Assembly: GCF_934424005.1 (NCBI RefSeq)
Contig: NZ_CAKRXI010000017.1
Location: 1-61,175, forward strand
Length of the DNA: 61,175 bases
Direction of reading: 5' to 3'
Source of the DNA: an uncultured Blautia sp.
Lineage (GTDB): Bacteria > Bacillota > Clostridia > Lachnospirales > Lachnospiraceae
Shown here: positions 42,906 through 53,155 of the stretch, in pieces
Layout of the letters: every line of letters starts with the position of its first letter
How positions within the stretch are numbered: the first letter of the stretch is position 1
Translations under genes and position numbers: made by a program
The notes under the pieces: model-generated
Database searches by the model: none
What the model saw: only the letters and a program-made list of their open reading frames with translations
Told to the model about the DNA's origin: nothing

Positions 42906-44600
42906 ATGAGCAAACCCTTACAGGTAAAACACTTACATACAGATGTCCTGATCATAGGCGGCGGAACTGCAGGCTGTTATGCCGCACTCACAATCAGCAG
43001 AAACTCTGGACTTAACATTCTTGTTGCAGAAAAGGCAAATATCAAACGAAGCGGCTGTCTTGCAGCAGGTGTCAACGCGATCAACGCCTATATTGTAAAA
43101 GGCCGCCGACCACAGGACTACGTAGATTACGCAACTAAAGATGCGGCAGGAATCGTCAGAAACGACCTCCTTCTGACAGCCGCAGAAGAATTTAACGAAG
43201 TAACGGCAGATATGGAAAAACTTGGTCTCGTGATCCTTAAAGATGAAAACGGAGACTATGTGGCAAGAGGAAACCGTAACATTAAGATCAATGGCGAAAA
43301 CTTCAAACCACTTCTTGCGGATGCCGTATATAAAAGTGAAAACGTAGATGTTCTCAACTACGTGAACATCACAGACCTTCTTACGGAAAATGGAAGAGTC
43401 TACGGAGCTGTCGGTTTTTCCATCATGGAAGAAACTGCCTATGTGATCCATGCGAAAGCTGTTCTGATCGCAACAGGCGGAGCTGCCGGTCTCTACAAAC
43501 CAAACAATCCGGGATTTTCCAGGCATAAGATGTGGTATCCTCCATTTAATACAGGAGCCGGATACGCAATGGGAATCCGTTCCGGTGCCGAGATGACAAC
43601 CTTTGAGATGCGCTTTATCGCACTTCGCTGCAAAGATACGATTGCTCCGACAGGAACGATCGCGCAGGGAGTGCAGGCAAAACAGGTCAACTCCAAAGGA
43701 GAAGTCTATGAGCACATTTATGGACTTACCACCAGCCAGCGTGTGTACGGAACTGTCAAAGAAAATCAGCTGGGACATGGACCGTGTTACCTCAAGACCG
43801 CCGGTATTACATCCGAGCAGGATCAGGATCTTCTTAAAGCATATCTGAACATGGCACCGAGTCAGACTCTCAAATGGATCGAAAGCGGCAAGATGCCAAG
43901 TGAAGAGGATGTAGAGATCCAGGGAACGGAGCCGTACATTGTAGGTGGTCATACAGCAAGCGGTTTTTGGGTAGATACTCGAAGAGAGACTACGATCCGC
44001 GGACTTTATGCAGCCGGGGATGTGGCCGGTGGATGTCCTCAGAAATATGTGACGGGTGCTCTGGCAGAGGGCAAGATTGCTTCTCTCGCGATCATCGAAC
44101 AGTTAAAAGTCAACCATAATGAAGAAACATCCGAAGTAGAAAAACAGGCACAGACGATCGTTGCGGATTATGAAAAAATCCGTAGTGCACAGAACGGACT
44201 GTTTACCATCGACGAACTGGAAGAAGCCATGCAGAAAGTCATGGACGAATACGCAGGCGGAATCGCCAGCAACTATCAGTTCAATGAGAAACAGCTGAAT
44301 CTTGCAGAAGAAAAAATCACAAGATTAAGCAAGCTTGCGGATCAGGTCGGTGCAGAAGATATGCATGAACTTCTTTTTGCATACGAATTAAAAGAAAGAC
44401 TTCTTGTCTGTCAGGTGCTGATCGAGCATCTTAAGAACAGAAAAGAAACCAGATGGCATTCTTTCAATGAGAATCTAGATCATCCGGAAACAGACCAGAA
44501 GTTTGAAAAATATGTAAATTCCAGAATGGAAGACGGAAAGATCCGTATTCTGTTTCGGGATCTGGTAAAGGGGGATACTTATGAGCATACGAATTCGTGA
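42906..44600 (+). CDS. aprA: APS reductase alpha subunit AprA-like flavoprotein
   Basis: 564 residues. FAD-binding N-terminus (TDVLIIGGGTAGCYAALTI), RSGCLAAGVNAINAYIVKGRRPQDYV, ATGGAAGLYKPN, the substrate-region GMRSGAEMTTFEMRFIALRCKDTIAPTG-type block and GLYAAGDVAGGCPQKYVTGALAEG. The fumarate-reductase-like flavoprotein family includes AprA; the adjoining AprB-type ferredoxin and cysDN identify it as the subunit reducing adenylylsulfate to sulfite and AMP. It is shorter than AprA of dissimilatory sulfate reducers. Its use next to assimilatory genes, with no cysC or cysH in sight, is notable. Confidence 0.9.
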   Translation: MSKPLQVKHLHTDVLIIGGGTAGCYAALTISRNSGLNILVAEKANIKRSGCLAAGVNAINAYIVKGRRPQDYVDYATKDAAGIVRNDLLLTAAEEFNEVTADMEKLGLVILKDENGDYVARGNRNIKINGENFKPLLADAVYKSENVDVLNYVNITDLLTENGRVYGAVGFSIMEETAYVIHAKAVLIATGGAAGLYKPNNPGFSRHKMWYPPFNTGAGYAMGIRSGAEMTTFEMRFIALRCKDTIAPTGTIAQGVQAKQVNSKGEVYEHIYGLTTSQRVYGTVKENQLGHGPCYLKTAGITSEQDQDLLKAYLNMAPSQTLKWIESGKMPSEEDVEIQGTEPYIVGGHTASGFWVDTRRETTIRGLYAAGDVAGGCPQKYVTGALAEGKIASLAIIEQLKVNHNEETSEVEKQAQTIVADYEKIRSAQNGLFTIDELEEAMQKVMDEYAGGIASNYQFNEKQLNLAEEKITRLSKLADQVGAEDMHELLFAYELKERLLVCQVLIEHLKNRKETRWHSFNENLDHPETDQKFEKYVNSRMEDGKIRILFRDLVKGDTYEHTNS

Positions 44601-44892
44601 AGAGCGATGTGTCGGTTGCGGTAAATGCCAGGAAGTATGTCCTGGTACCCTGATTCAGATCGTGGACAAAAAAGCGGTCATGAAATACCCGAAAAACTGT
44701 TGGGGCTGCGTTTCCTGCGTAAAAGAATGTAAGGCAGGAGCCATCGAATTTTATCTCGGTGCAGATATCGGCGGTATGGGTGGAACCATGAACGTTACTC
44801 AGAAAGGTGATCTCCTCAATTGGAATATCACCAGATCTGACGGCAGTGAGCTGGTCATCAGCGTTGACCGGCGAAATTCCAATAAATATTAG
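44581..44892 (+). CDS. aprB: APS reductase beta subunit AprB-like ferredoxin
   Basis: 103 residues. Two [4Fe-4S] motifs: CVGCGKCQEVCPG and CWGCVSCVKECKAG, the latter with the tryptophan found in AprB. The tail (YLGADIGGMGGTMNVTQKGDLLNWNITRSDG) matches the C-terminal segment by which AprB wraps around AprA. It passes electrons to the AprA flavin. It overlaps the aprA 3' end by 20 bases, so the two are translated together. Confidence 0.92.
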   Translation: MSIRIREERCVGCGKCQEVCPGTLIQIVDKKAVMKYPKNCWGCVSCVKECKAGAIEFYLGADIGGMGGTMNVTQKGDLLNWNITRSDGSELVISVDRRNSNKY

Positions 44893-44907
44893 TACAGGAG
44901 TAGAACT

Positions 44908-45810
44908 ATGAGCGGATTATCACATTTAGATGAACTGGAAGCAGAAGCAATATATATCATCCGGGAAGTGGCAGCAGAATGCGAAAAACCTGTGATGCTT
45001 TATTCCATCGGAAAAGACAGCTCAGTGATGCTTCATCTCGCACTGAAAGCCTTTTATCCGGAAAAACCACCTTTCCCGTTTTTGCATGTAAACACAACCT
45101 GGAAATTCCGGGAAATGATCGAATTTCGTGACAGGACAGCCAAAGAACTTGGAATCGAAATGCTGGAATATATCAATGAGGACGGTGTGAAGCAGGGAAT
45201 CAACCCATTTGACAACGGATCCGCTTATACGGATATCATGAAAACACAGGCTCTGAAACAGGCTCTTAACAAATACGGATTTACCGCAGCATTCGGCGGT
45301 GGCCGTCGTGATGAGGAAAAAAGCCGCGCTAAAGAGAGAATCTTTTCTTTCCGTAATGAAAATCATGCCTGGGATCCGAAGAACCAAAGACCGGAAATGT
45401 GGAAGCTTTATAATACCGAGATCAACAAAGGCGAGAGCATCCGTGTTTTCCCAATCTCCAACTGGACAGAAAAAGATATCTGGCAGTATATAAAAAGAGA
45501 AAACATTCCGATCGTGCCGCTTTACTTTGCAAAAGAGCGTCCGGTAGTTTATCGTGACGGCAACATCATTATGGTAGATGATGACCGTATGCGTCTGAAA
45601 CCTGGCGAGAAACCGGAAATGAAAAAAGTCCGTTTCCGTACCCTGGGCTGTTATCCACTAACCGGCGGTATCCTTTCTGATGCAGATACCCTTGATGCGA
45701 TCATCGATGAGACATTAAGTTCTGTTGAATCTGAGAGAACCAGCCGAATCATTGATTCTGACGGCGGTGCAGCCAGCATGGAAAAGAGAAAGAGAGAGGG
45801 GTACTTCTAG
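44908..45810 (+). CDS. cysD: Sulfate adenylyltransferase subunit 2 CysD
   Basis: 300 residues. PP-loop family: [71 protein letters not shown] and the C-terminal [15 protein letters not shown]. It forms adenylylsulfate from sulfate and ATP together with the GTPase CysN. Its stop codon abuts the cysN start. Confidence 0.96.
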   Translation: MSGLSHLDELEAEAIYIIREVAAECEKPVMLYSIGKDSSVMLHLALKAFYPEKPPFPFLHVNTTWKFREMIEFRDRTAKELGIEMLEYINEDGVKQGINPFDNGSAYTDIMKTQALKQALNKYGFTAAFGGGRRDEEKSRAKERIFSFRNENHAWDPKNQRPEMWKLYNTEINKGESIRVFPISNWTEKDIWQYIKRENIPIVPLYFAKERPVVYRDGNIIMVDDDRMRLKPGEKPEMKKVRFRTLGCYPLTGGILSDADTLDAIIDETLSSVESERTSRIIDSDGGAASMEKRKREGYF

Positions 45811-47502
45811 ATGAGTGGTTTACTGAAATTTATTACCTGCGGTAGTGTGGATGATGGAAAATCTACACTGATCGGACATATACTTTACGATTCTAAGCTG
45901 CTTTATGCAGACCAGGAAAAAGCCCTGATCCTTGACAGTAAGGTAGGATCCAGAGGCGGTGCGATCGACTATTCACTTCTTCTGGATGGTCTGATGGCAG
46001 AGAGAGAACAGGGCATCACTATTGATGTTGCCTATCGCTATTTTACAACAGATAAAAGAAGTTTTATCGTTGCAGATACACCGGGACATGAAGAATATAC
46101 GAGGAACATGGCAGTTGGTGCTTCTTTTGCACAGCTTGCAATCATCCTGGTTGATGCAAAGCAGGGTGTTCTGGTACAGACAAGACGACACAGCCGCATC
46201 TGTGCTCTGATGGGAATTCATCATTTTGTATTTGCTGTCAATAAGATGGACCTCGTAGATTATAGCGAAGAAAGATTCAATGAGATTGTAAAAGACATCA
46301 ATGAACTTTCAGAAAATCTTGGACTTCAGGATGTTGTGATCATTCCGGTCAGTGCAACAGAAGGAGACAATGTAACTGTAAAATCTGAGAACATGCCTTG
46401 GTATACAGGCAAAACACTTTTGGATCATCTGGAAACAGTTGATGTGACAGAGACAGAGAGCGAAGCAGGATTCTACATGCCGGTTCAGAGAGTCTGCCGT
46501 CCTAACCACGAATTCCGTGGTTTTCAGGGACAGATTGAAAGTGGTAAGATCAAAGTCGGACAGATTATCACCACACTTCCAAGTAATGAGACTGCAACGG
46601 TAAAATCTCTTCTGAACGGAAGTACTTCCGTAGAGGAAGCAGTGACAGGACAGGCAGTAACGATCCAGCTTGATAAAGAAGTAGATGTCAGCCGCGGCTG
46701 CGTACTCACTGACCAGGCCCGGCTCTCCGTAGCAAAAAGCTTTACTGCAACACTTCTCTGGATGGATGACAGTAAGCTGACACTTGGAAAAGAGTATCTG
46801 GTTAAACTGGGAACCAAGAGAATTCCTGGATTCATCCGTAGCATTAAATATAAAATCGATGTCAATACAGGTGAACATATCTCAGCAGATCATATTGAAA
46901 AAAATGAGATTGCTCTGTGTGAGATCGAACTGGCTGAGAAGATCGTTCTTGACGAGTTTAAGAAACACAAGACACTTGGTGAGATGATCCTGATCGACCG
47001 CGTGAGCCATATGACTTCTGCCTGCGGCGTACTTGAAACTATAGAAAATGATGGAGAGAAACCATATTTCCAGAAAGATGACATCAAAGTCGGTGGTTAT
47101 GTATTTGAAGAATTTTATTTTAATCTTGAAAATGCGATGATGTCCAAAGCTGGTTCTGATAAGAAGACTTATCATGTCGGTGATGAAGTGCCGGTTGTTG
47201 GGGACAGCTTCAAATATCCGGAATATTTCGATATCCTTTCTGTAGAGGATGGCGCAGCAGTTTTGATCCGCGATGGCAAGGTGGAAGATATTCAGAAAAT
47301 TGAAGACTATCGTTATATGGGATTTCCGGTTGTAGATGAGAGAGGAATGGCACTGCTTGTAAAGAGCAGAGGGGATCTTGAAAAATTTCTTGCAGAAGCA
47401 AAAGAGGTTACTGCAGAGAACCGCTCTGAGGTACACAATAAATGGTTTAGATTTGAAACATACAGGAAAGTTGTTTGTACGGACAACTTCTGGGTAATCT
47501 AA
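45811..47502 (+). CDS. cysN: Sulfate adenylyltransferase subunit 1 CysN with unusual C-terminal extension
   Basis: 563 residues. GTPase motifs GSVDDGKSTLIGH (P-loop), DTPGHEEYTRNM and NKMD, followed by EF-Tu-like beta domains up to about residue 405. Hydrolysis of GTP drives adenylylsulfate formation by CysD. The remaining ~155 residues are not APS kinase (no second P-loop) and I do not recognise them; they contain FPVVDERGMALLVKSRGDLEKFLAEAKE. The protein is therefore longer than CysN alone yet not the CysNC fusion. It is the last gene of the sulfur operon and is followed by a strong terminator. Confidence 0.94.
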   Translation: MSGLLKFITCGSVDDGKSTLIGHILYDSKLLYADQEKALILDSKVGSRGGAIDYSLLLDGLMAEREQGITIDVAYRYFTTDKRSFIVADTPGHEEYTRNMAVGASFAQLAIILVDAKQGVLVQTRRHSRICALMGIHHFVFAVNKMDLVDYSEERFNEIVKDINELSENLGLQDVVIIPVSATEGDNVTVKSENMPWYTGKTLLDHLETVDVTETESEAGFYMPVQRVCRPNHEFRGFQGQIESGKIKVGQIITTLPSNETATVKSLLNGSTSVEEAVTGQAVTIQLDKEVDVSRGCVLTDQARLSVAKSFTATLLWMDDSKLTLGKEYLVKLGTKRIPGFIRSIKYKIDVNTGEHISADHIEKNEIALCEIELAEKIVLDEFKKHKTLGEMILIDRVSHMTSACGVLETIENDGEKPYFQKDDIKVGGYVFEEFYFNLENAMMSKAGSDKKTYHVGDEVPVVGDSFKYPEYFDILSVEDGAAVLIRDGKVEDIQKIEDYRYMGFPVVDERGMALLVKSRGDLEKFLAEAKEVTAENRSEVHNKWFRFETYRKVVCTDNFWVI

Positions 47503-47546
47503 GGGTACTTTCTTAATATATATAATAAACAGAATGATATTTTTGT

Positions 47547-47590
47547 AAAAACACAATAAAAAAGATTTAACCTCTTTTTTATTGTGTTTT
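47547..47590. terminator. Terminator after cysN
   Basis: AAAACACAATAAAAAAGA and TCTTTTTTATTGTGTTTT form an 18-base perfect stem with a seven-base loop and T-rich flanks on both strands. The right arm also carries the -35 of the following glp promoter. Confidence 0.85.
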
Positions 47591-47610
47591 TTGTTTATCT
47601 GTGGTATATT
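47582..47610 (+). promoter_or_regulatory. Promoter of the glp genes
   Basis: TTGTGT (47582-47587), 17 bases, TATATT (47605-47610), with the -35 inside the upstream terminator stem. Transcription would start near 47617, giving a leader of about 110 bases before glpP. Confidence 0.5.
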
Positions 47611-47646
47611 TATTTCAGATAAAAAATAATTCATGCCGAGACAGGA

Positions 47647-47696
47647 GAGCATATTGGAAACAGTGGATCGCTGTTTTACTTGTGCTCATTTTTTTT
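47647..47696 (+). terminator. Terminator hairpin in the glpP leader, candidate GlpP antitermination target
   Basis: GAGCA / TGCTC enclosing AAACAG / CTGTTT, followed by eight T, placed between the promoter and glpP. A terminator ahead of the gene implies control by read-through. GlpP proteins are known antiterminators that respond to glycerol-3-phosphate, so positive feedback is likely. A similar hairpin lies between glpK and the next gene. Confidence 0.65.
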
Positions 47697-47724
47697 GCAA
47701 AGAACAGTGGGGAAGGAACTTAAG

Positions 47725-48294
47725 ATGGAACGTATATTCTGGGAGGCAGTAGAAGAAAACCCAATCATAGCAGCCGTGAAAAATATGGAAGATCTGGAGA
47801 AGTGTTGCAGCCTTTCAGATATACATGTGGTGTTTATTTTATTTGGAGATATCTGTTCTATTGCCGACATTGTACAAAAGGTTAAAGAAGCGGGTAAGAT
47901 TGCGATGATCCATGTTGACCTGATCGGAGGATTAAGTACGAGAGAAATTGCTGTTGAATTTTTAAAGAATAATACAGAAGCTGATGGAATCATTACGACA
48001 AAGCCGGCATTGGTCCGAAAGGCCAGAGAACTTTCTATGTATACGGTACTTCGTTATTTCCTTTTGGATTCGATGGCATACGAGAATATTCTTTCACAGC
48101 AGCACAGTGTACATCCTGATTTCATTGAAGTTCTTCCAGGTGCAATGCCAAAAGTTATACATAGACTGTGTGCTGAAATCAAAGTACCTGTGATCGCCGG
48201 AGGTCTGATCACTGACAAAGAATCCGTGATGGGAGCCCTCACTGCCGGAGCGACAGCCGTCTCTTCAACCAATCATAAAGTGTGGAATTTGTAA
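47725..48294 (+). CDS. glpP: Glycerol-3-phosphate responsive antiterminator GlpP
   Basis: About 189 residues, whole-length GlpP family: NPIIAAVKNMEDLEKCCSLSDIHVVFILFGDICSI, IHVDLIGGLSTREIAVEFL, DGIITTKPALVRKAREL, FIEVLPGAMPKVI and PVIAGGLITDKESVMGALTAGATAVSSTNHKVW. It is a TIM-barrel-like RNA-binding regulator that, with glycerol-3-phosphate, prevents termination in glp leaders. Start: ATG at 47725 follows AAGGAAC; the in-frame ATG at 47680 lies on the leader terminator's T-run. It is directly upstream of glpK. Confidence 0.93.
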   Translation: MERIFWEAVEENPIIAAVKNMEDLEKCCSLSDIHVVFILFGDICSIADIVQKVKEAGKIAMIHVDLIGGLSTREIAVEFLKNNTEADGIITTKPALVRKARELSMYTVLRYFLLDSMAYENILSQQHSVHPDFIEVLPGAMPKVIHRLCAEIKVPVIAGGLITDKESVMGALTAGATAVSSTNHKVWNL

Positions 48295-48311
48295 TTCCAA
48301 TACACTTTTAA

Positions 48312-49829
<1,518 letters not shown>

Positions 49830-49868
49830 TTACAAAAATAAAAATATATGATGGCATGAGAGAAGAGA

Positions 49869-49919
49869 GCCTGACATTAGATCCATGATACATGGGTTTA
49901 TTTGTCGGGCTTTTTCTTA
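49869..49919 (+). terminator. Hairpin terminator between glpK and the GlpA-like gene
   Basis: GCCTGAC / GTCGGGC (one G-T pair) enclosing CCATG / CATGG, followed by five T and TCTTATTT. It is built like the glpP leader hairpin (outer stem, short gap, inner stem, T-run, with GAGAGC at the left edge), so it may be a second GlpP target rather than a simple stop. Confidence 0.7.
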
Positions 49920-49951
49920 TTTAGAATTCAACAATGAGGAGGAAAATAAAA

Positions 49952-51412
49952 ATGGAAAAATATGATGTGATAATTATTGGTGCTGGAGTTACCGGTACGG
50001 CAGTTGCAAGAGAACTGTCCCGTTATCAGATAAAAACCTGTGTACTGGAAAGGGAGGAAGATGTATGTTGTGGAACTTCCAAAGCAAACAGTGCGATCAT
50101 CCATGCCGGTTACGATGCAGAACCGGGAACTTTGAAAGCAAAATTAAATGTAAGAGGAAATCTGCTGATTGGAGAACTGGCTGAAAAACTGGATTTTCCA
50201 TTTAAACGGAATGGTTCACTTGTGCTATGTCTGGACGAAAAAGACTATCCAAATCTACAGAAGCTTTATGAAAAAGGAATTACAAATGGGGTAAAGAAGC
50301 TTCGGATTTTGAAGCATGATGAAGTGCTGGAGATGGAACCAAATGTGTCTGAAAATGTGTACGCAGCTCTGTACGCGCCAACCGGTGGAATTGTGTGTCC
50401 GTTTAATATGACGATTGCTTTTGCGGAAAATGCCTGTGTCAATGGAGTGGAGTTTCGTTTTGATACAGAAGTATTAAACATTTCACGGATTTCTTCTGGT
50501 ACAGAGAACTGGAAAATTGAAACAACCAGTGGTACTTATGAAACAAAATGTATTATTAATGCAGCTGGAGTCTATGCTGATCGTTTTCATAATATGGTCA
50601 GCAAAAAGAAAATTTATATTACACCACGTAAAGGTGAATACTGTCTCCTTGACAAAAGTGCGGGCAGCCATGTGAGTCATACAGTTTTTGCACTCCCGGG
50701 AAAATTTGGCAAAGGTGTTCTGGTTACGCCTACTGTTCATGGAAATCTGCTGATTGGTCCAACTGCACAGGATATTGAAAATAAAGAAGGAACAAATACA
50801 ACAAGAGATGGGCTGGATCAGGTACTTATCAAATCCTCCAACAGCGTCAGAAATATTCCGACAAGACAGGTGATCACATCTTTTGCAGGTCTTCGAGCCC
50901 ATGAAGACGGAGATGATTTTATTATTGGAGAAACGGAAAAAGATTTTATAGACTGTGCCGGAATTGAATCCCCGGGATTATCCAGTGCACCGGCAATCGG
51001 AGAAATGGTTGCAGATATTCTTAAGAAAAAATATGACCTGAAAGAAAAAGAAAACTTTGTATCAACAAGAAAAGGTATTGCTGACCTGAATGCAATGTCG
51101 CTTGAAGAGAAAAACGAATATATCCGTCGCAATCCGGCTTATGGAAATATTATTTGCCGATGTGAAATGGTAAGCGAAGGGGAAATTATTGATGCGATCA
51201 AAAGACCTGTTGGAGCCAGATCCCTTGATGGTGTCAAACGACGTACCAGAGCAGGCATGGGAAGATGTCAGGCAGGCTTCTGTTCACCGAGAACAATGGA
51301 AATTCTTGCGAAAGAACTTGAAACTCCAATTGGAAAAATTACAAAATGTGGCGGAGATTCCAGAATCATTGAAGGCGTAAATAAAGATTCATTTCAGGAG
51401 GGAAACAAATGA
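49952..51412 (+). CDS. Anaerobic glycerol-3-phosphate dehydrogenase-type FAD oxidoreductase (GlpA-like) with BFD domain
   Basis: About 486 residues. FAD-binding YDVIIIGAGVTGTAVARELSRY, the DAO fold with CCGTSKANSAIIHAGYD and GPTAQDIENKEGTNTTRDGL, then a C-terminal [2Fe-2S] BFD-type domain with cysteines in NIICRCEMVSEGEIIDAI and GMGRCQAGFC. It oxidises glycerol-3-phosphate to dihydroxyacetone phosphate. Together with the next two genes it forms the three-part unit common in Firmicutes in place of GlpABC. Start: ATG at 49952 follows GAGGAGG; the ATG at 49934 lies upstream of that site. Confidence 0.9.
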   Translation: MEKYDVIIIGAGVTGTAVARELSRYQIKTCVLEREEDVCCGTSKANSAIIHAGYDAEPGTLKAKLNVRGNLLIGELAEKLDFPFKRNGSLVLCLDEKDYPNLQKLYEKGITNGVKKLRILKHDEVLEMEPNVSENVYAALYAPTGGIVCPFNMTIAFAENACVNGVEFRFDTEVLNISRISSGTENWKIETTSGTYETKCIINAAGVYADRFHNMVSKKKIYITPRKGEYCLLDKSAGSHVSHTVFALPGKFGKGVLVTPTVHGNLLIGPTAQDIENKEGTNTTRDGLDQVLIKSSNSVRNIPTRQVITSFAGLRAHEDGDDFIIGETEKDFIDCAGIESPGLSSAPAIGEMVADILKKKYDLKEKENFVSTRKGIADLNAMSLEEKNEYIRRNPAYGNIICRCEMVSEGEIIDAIKRPVGARSLDGVKRRTRAGMGRCQAGFCSPRTMEILAKELETPIGKITKCGGDSRIIEGVNKDSFQEGNK

Positions 51413-52686
51413 AAACATATGATATTGTAATTATTGGTGGTGGCCCGGCAGGATTGTCGGCAGCTGTTGCAGCGCGAAAGAATGGAACAGAAAGTATTTT
51501 GATTCTTGAAAGAGACAAGGAACTCGGAGGAATTCTGAATCAGTGTATTCACAATGGATTTGGTCTTCATACATTTCAGGAAGAACTGACAGGACCGGAA
51601 TATGCTGGACGTTTTATCACACAGGTTATTGAATTGGGAATAAAGTATAAATTACACACTATGGTCATGGATATCAGTGCTGACAAGGTTATAACAGCGA
51701 TGAACCGTGAAGATGGAATGTTTCAGATCCAGGCAAAAGCAGTGATTCTTGCAATGGGATGCAGAGAACGTTCCCGGGGAGCACTTAATATTCCGGGATA
51801 CCGTCCGGCAGGCATTTTTTCGGCAGGAACTGCACAGCGTCTTGTTAACATTGAGGGATATCTTCCAGGACGCAAAGTTGTGATTCTTGGATCAGGTGAT
51901 ATTGGTCTGATCATGGCAAGAAGAATGACTCTGGAAGGTGCAGAAGTACAGGTTGTTGCAGAACTGATGCCATATTCCGGCGGATTGAAGCGAAATATTG
52001 TACAGTGTCTGGATGATTTTGGAATTCCGCTGAAACTTAGCCATACTGTAATCGATATAAAAGGAAAAGAAAGAGTGGAGGGTATTACTCTTGCAGAAGT
52101 AGACAAGTCAGGTAAGCCAATTCCTGGAACAGAGGAAGAATATGAATGTGATACGCTGCTTCTTTCGGTTGGTCTGATTCCGGAAAATGAAATTTCACGT
52201 GGAATGGGAGTTGAACTGAATCCGGTCACTTCAGGCCCAAGGGTAAATGAAAGCCTGGAAACAAATATGGAAGGTGTTTTTGCATGTGGAAATGTACTTC
52301 ATGTTCATGATCTGGTGGATTTTGTATCGGAAGAGGCTGCAGCTGCCGGACGGAATGCATCCATGTATGTTCGGAGAAAAGAGAATGCAGGTGAATCCTA
52401 TAAAGATGCACGAGAAATACTTTTGGTGCCAGAAGCAGGAGTAAGATATACGGTTCCTTCCGTGATTCGCATAGAACATATGGCAAAAGAGCTGACAGTT
52501 CGTTTCCGCGTCGGCGGAGTATATAAAAACTGTTATATCAGCTGTTATTTAGGTAAAGAGAGAATTATCCACAGAAAACGTCCGGTAGTGGCACCTGGTG
52601 AGATGGAACAGATCAAACTGACAAAAGAACAGCTGCTGGGATATCCATATGCAGATAAAATCACACTTAAAATTGAGGAGGCATAG
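51409..52686 (+). CDS. FAD-dependent pyridine nucleotide-disulfide type oxidoreductase (glycerol-3-phosphate dehydrogenase partner)
   Basis: 425 residues. Two dinucleotide-binding folds: YDIVIIGGGPAGLSAAVAARKNG and KVVILGSGDIGLIMARRM, plus ILAMGCRERSRGALNIPGYRPAGIFSAGTAQ and GVFACGNVLHVHDLVDFVSEE. It lacks the redox CxxC of thioredoxin reductases. Its start overlaps the GlpA-like stop by four bases. It probably shuttles electrons between the GlpA-like subunit and NAD or the membrane partner, replacing GlpB. Confidence 0.88.
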   Translation: MKTYDIVIIGGGPAGLSAAVAARKNGTESILILERDKELGGILNQCIHNGFGLHTFQEELTGPEYAGRFITQVIELGIKYKLHTMVMDISADKVITAMNREDGMFQIQAKAVILAMGCRERSRGALNIPGYRPAGIFSAGTAQRLVNIEGYLPGRKVVILGSGDIGLIMARRMTLEGAEVQVVAELMPYSGGLKRNIVQCLDDFGIPLKLSHTVIDIKGKERVEGITLAEVDKSGKPIPGTEEEYECDTLLLSVGLIPENEISRGMGVELNPVTSGPRVNESLETNMEGVFACGNVLHVHDLVDFVSEEAAAAGRNASMYVRRKENAGESYKDAREILLVPEAGVRYTVPSVIRIEHMAKELTVRFRVGGVYKNCYISCYLGKERIIHRKRPVVAPGEMEQIKLTKEQLLGYPYADKITLKIEEA

Positions 52687-52689
52687 AGT

Positions 52690-53049
52690 ATGGAGACGAG
52701 AAATCTGACATGCATTGGCTGTCCAATGGGCTGCCCGCTTACAGTGAAAATAGAAAATGGAACCGTATTAAGTGTAGAAGGAAATACCTGTAAAAGAGGT
52801 GCAATATATGGAAAGAAGGAGGTAACAGATCCGACTCGTATTGTAACAACAACCGTTCACGTATCTGGTGGTGTTGAAAATATGGTATCTGTCAAAACAC
52901 AGAGCGATATTCCAAAAGATAAAATTTTTGACTGTATTCATGCACTTAAAAATATTACTGTTTCTGCACCTGTGCATATCGGAGATGTGATTCTTAAAGA
53001 TGTTGCGCATACAGGTGTCGCCATCATCGCAACTAAAAATGTCGAGTAA
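52690..53049 (+). CDS. DUF1667 protein, small Fe-S partner of the glycerol-3-phosphate dehydrogenase
   Basis: 119 residues. The N-terminus ETRNLTCIGCPMGCPLTVKIE has a C-x2-C-x3-C motif with a further cysteine in GNTCKRGAIYGKKE, resembling the Fe-S region of molybdopterin enzymes; the rest is VTTTVHVSGGVENMVSVKT and PVHIGDVILKDVAHTGVAIIATKNV. DUF1667 proteins regularly follow the two preceding oxidoreductases and are thought to belong to the same complex. It starts three bases after the previous stop. Function is not established. Confidence 0.88.
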   Translation: METRNLTCIGCPMGCPLTVKIENGTVLSVEGNTCKRGAIYGKKEVTDPTRIVTTTVHVSGGVENMVSVKTQSDIPKDKIFDCIHALKNITVSAPVHIGDVILKDVAHTGVAIIATKNVE

Positions 53050-53064
53050 ATCCATTCAATTCCA

Positions 53065-53093
53065 TTGACAATCCAGCATGAAAAGTCTATCAT
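53065..53093 (+). promoter_or_regulatory. Promoter of the hem operon
   Basis: TTGACA (53065-53070), 17 bases, TATCAT (53088-53093). The transcript would begin near 53100, just ahead of the perfect hairpin E6. Confidence 0.7.
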
Positions 53094-53106
53094 AAAAACA
53101 GTATGT

Positions 53107-53155
53107 TTTCCTGAACGAAATCCACCTCAGACAGGGGTGGATTTCGTTCAGGAAA
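53107..53155. repeat. Perfect 20-base-pair hairpin E6 in the hemA leader
   Basis: The arms 53107-53126 and 53136-53155 are exact reverse complements (TTTCCTGAACG...CCACC), with a nine-base loop TCAGACAGG. No T-run follows, so it is not a terminator. It begins at about the tenth base of the hem transcript and ends some 20 bases before the hemA ribosome binding site. The apical CTCAGACA also occurs in the loops of E1 and E2. Confidence 0.85.

Noticed and set aside
42933..43952. Long open frame on the minus strand inside aprA (339 codons)
   Set aside because: Its product is cysteine-, phenylalanine- and histidine-rich without known motifs, as expected for an antisense shadow of a conserved gene.
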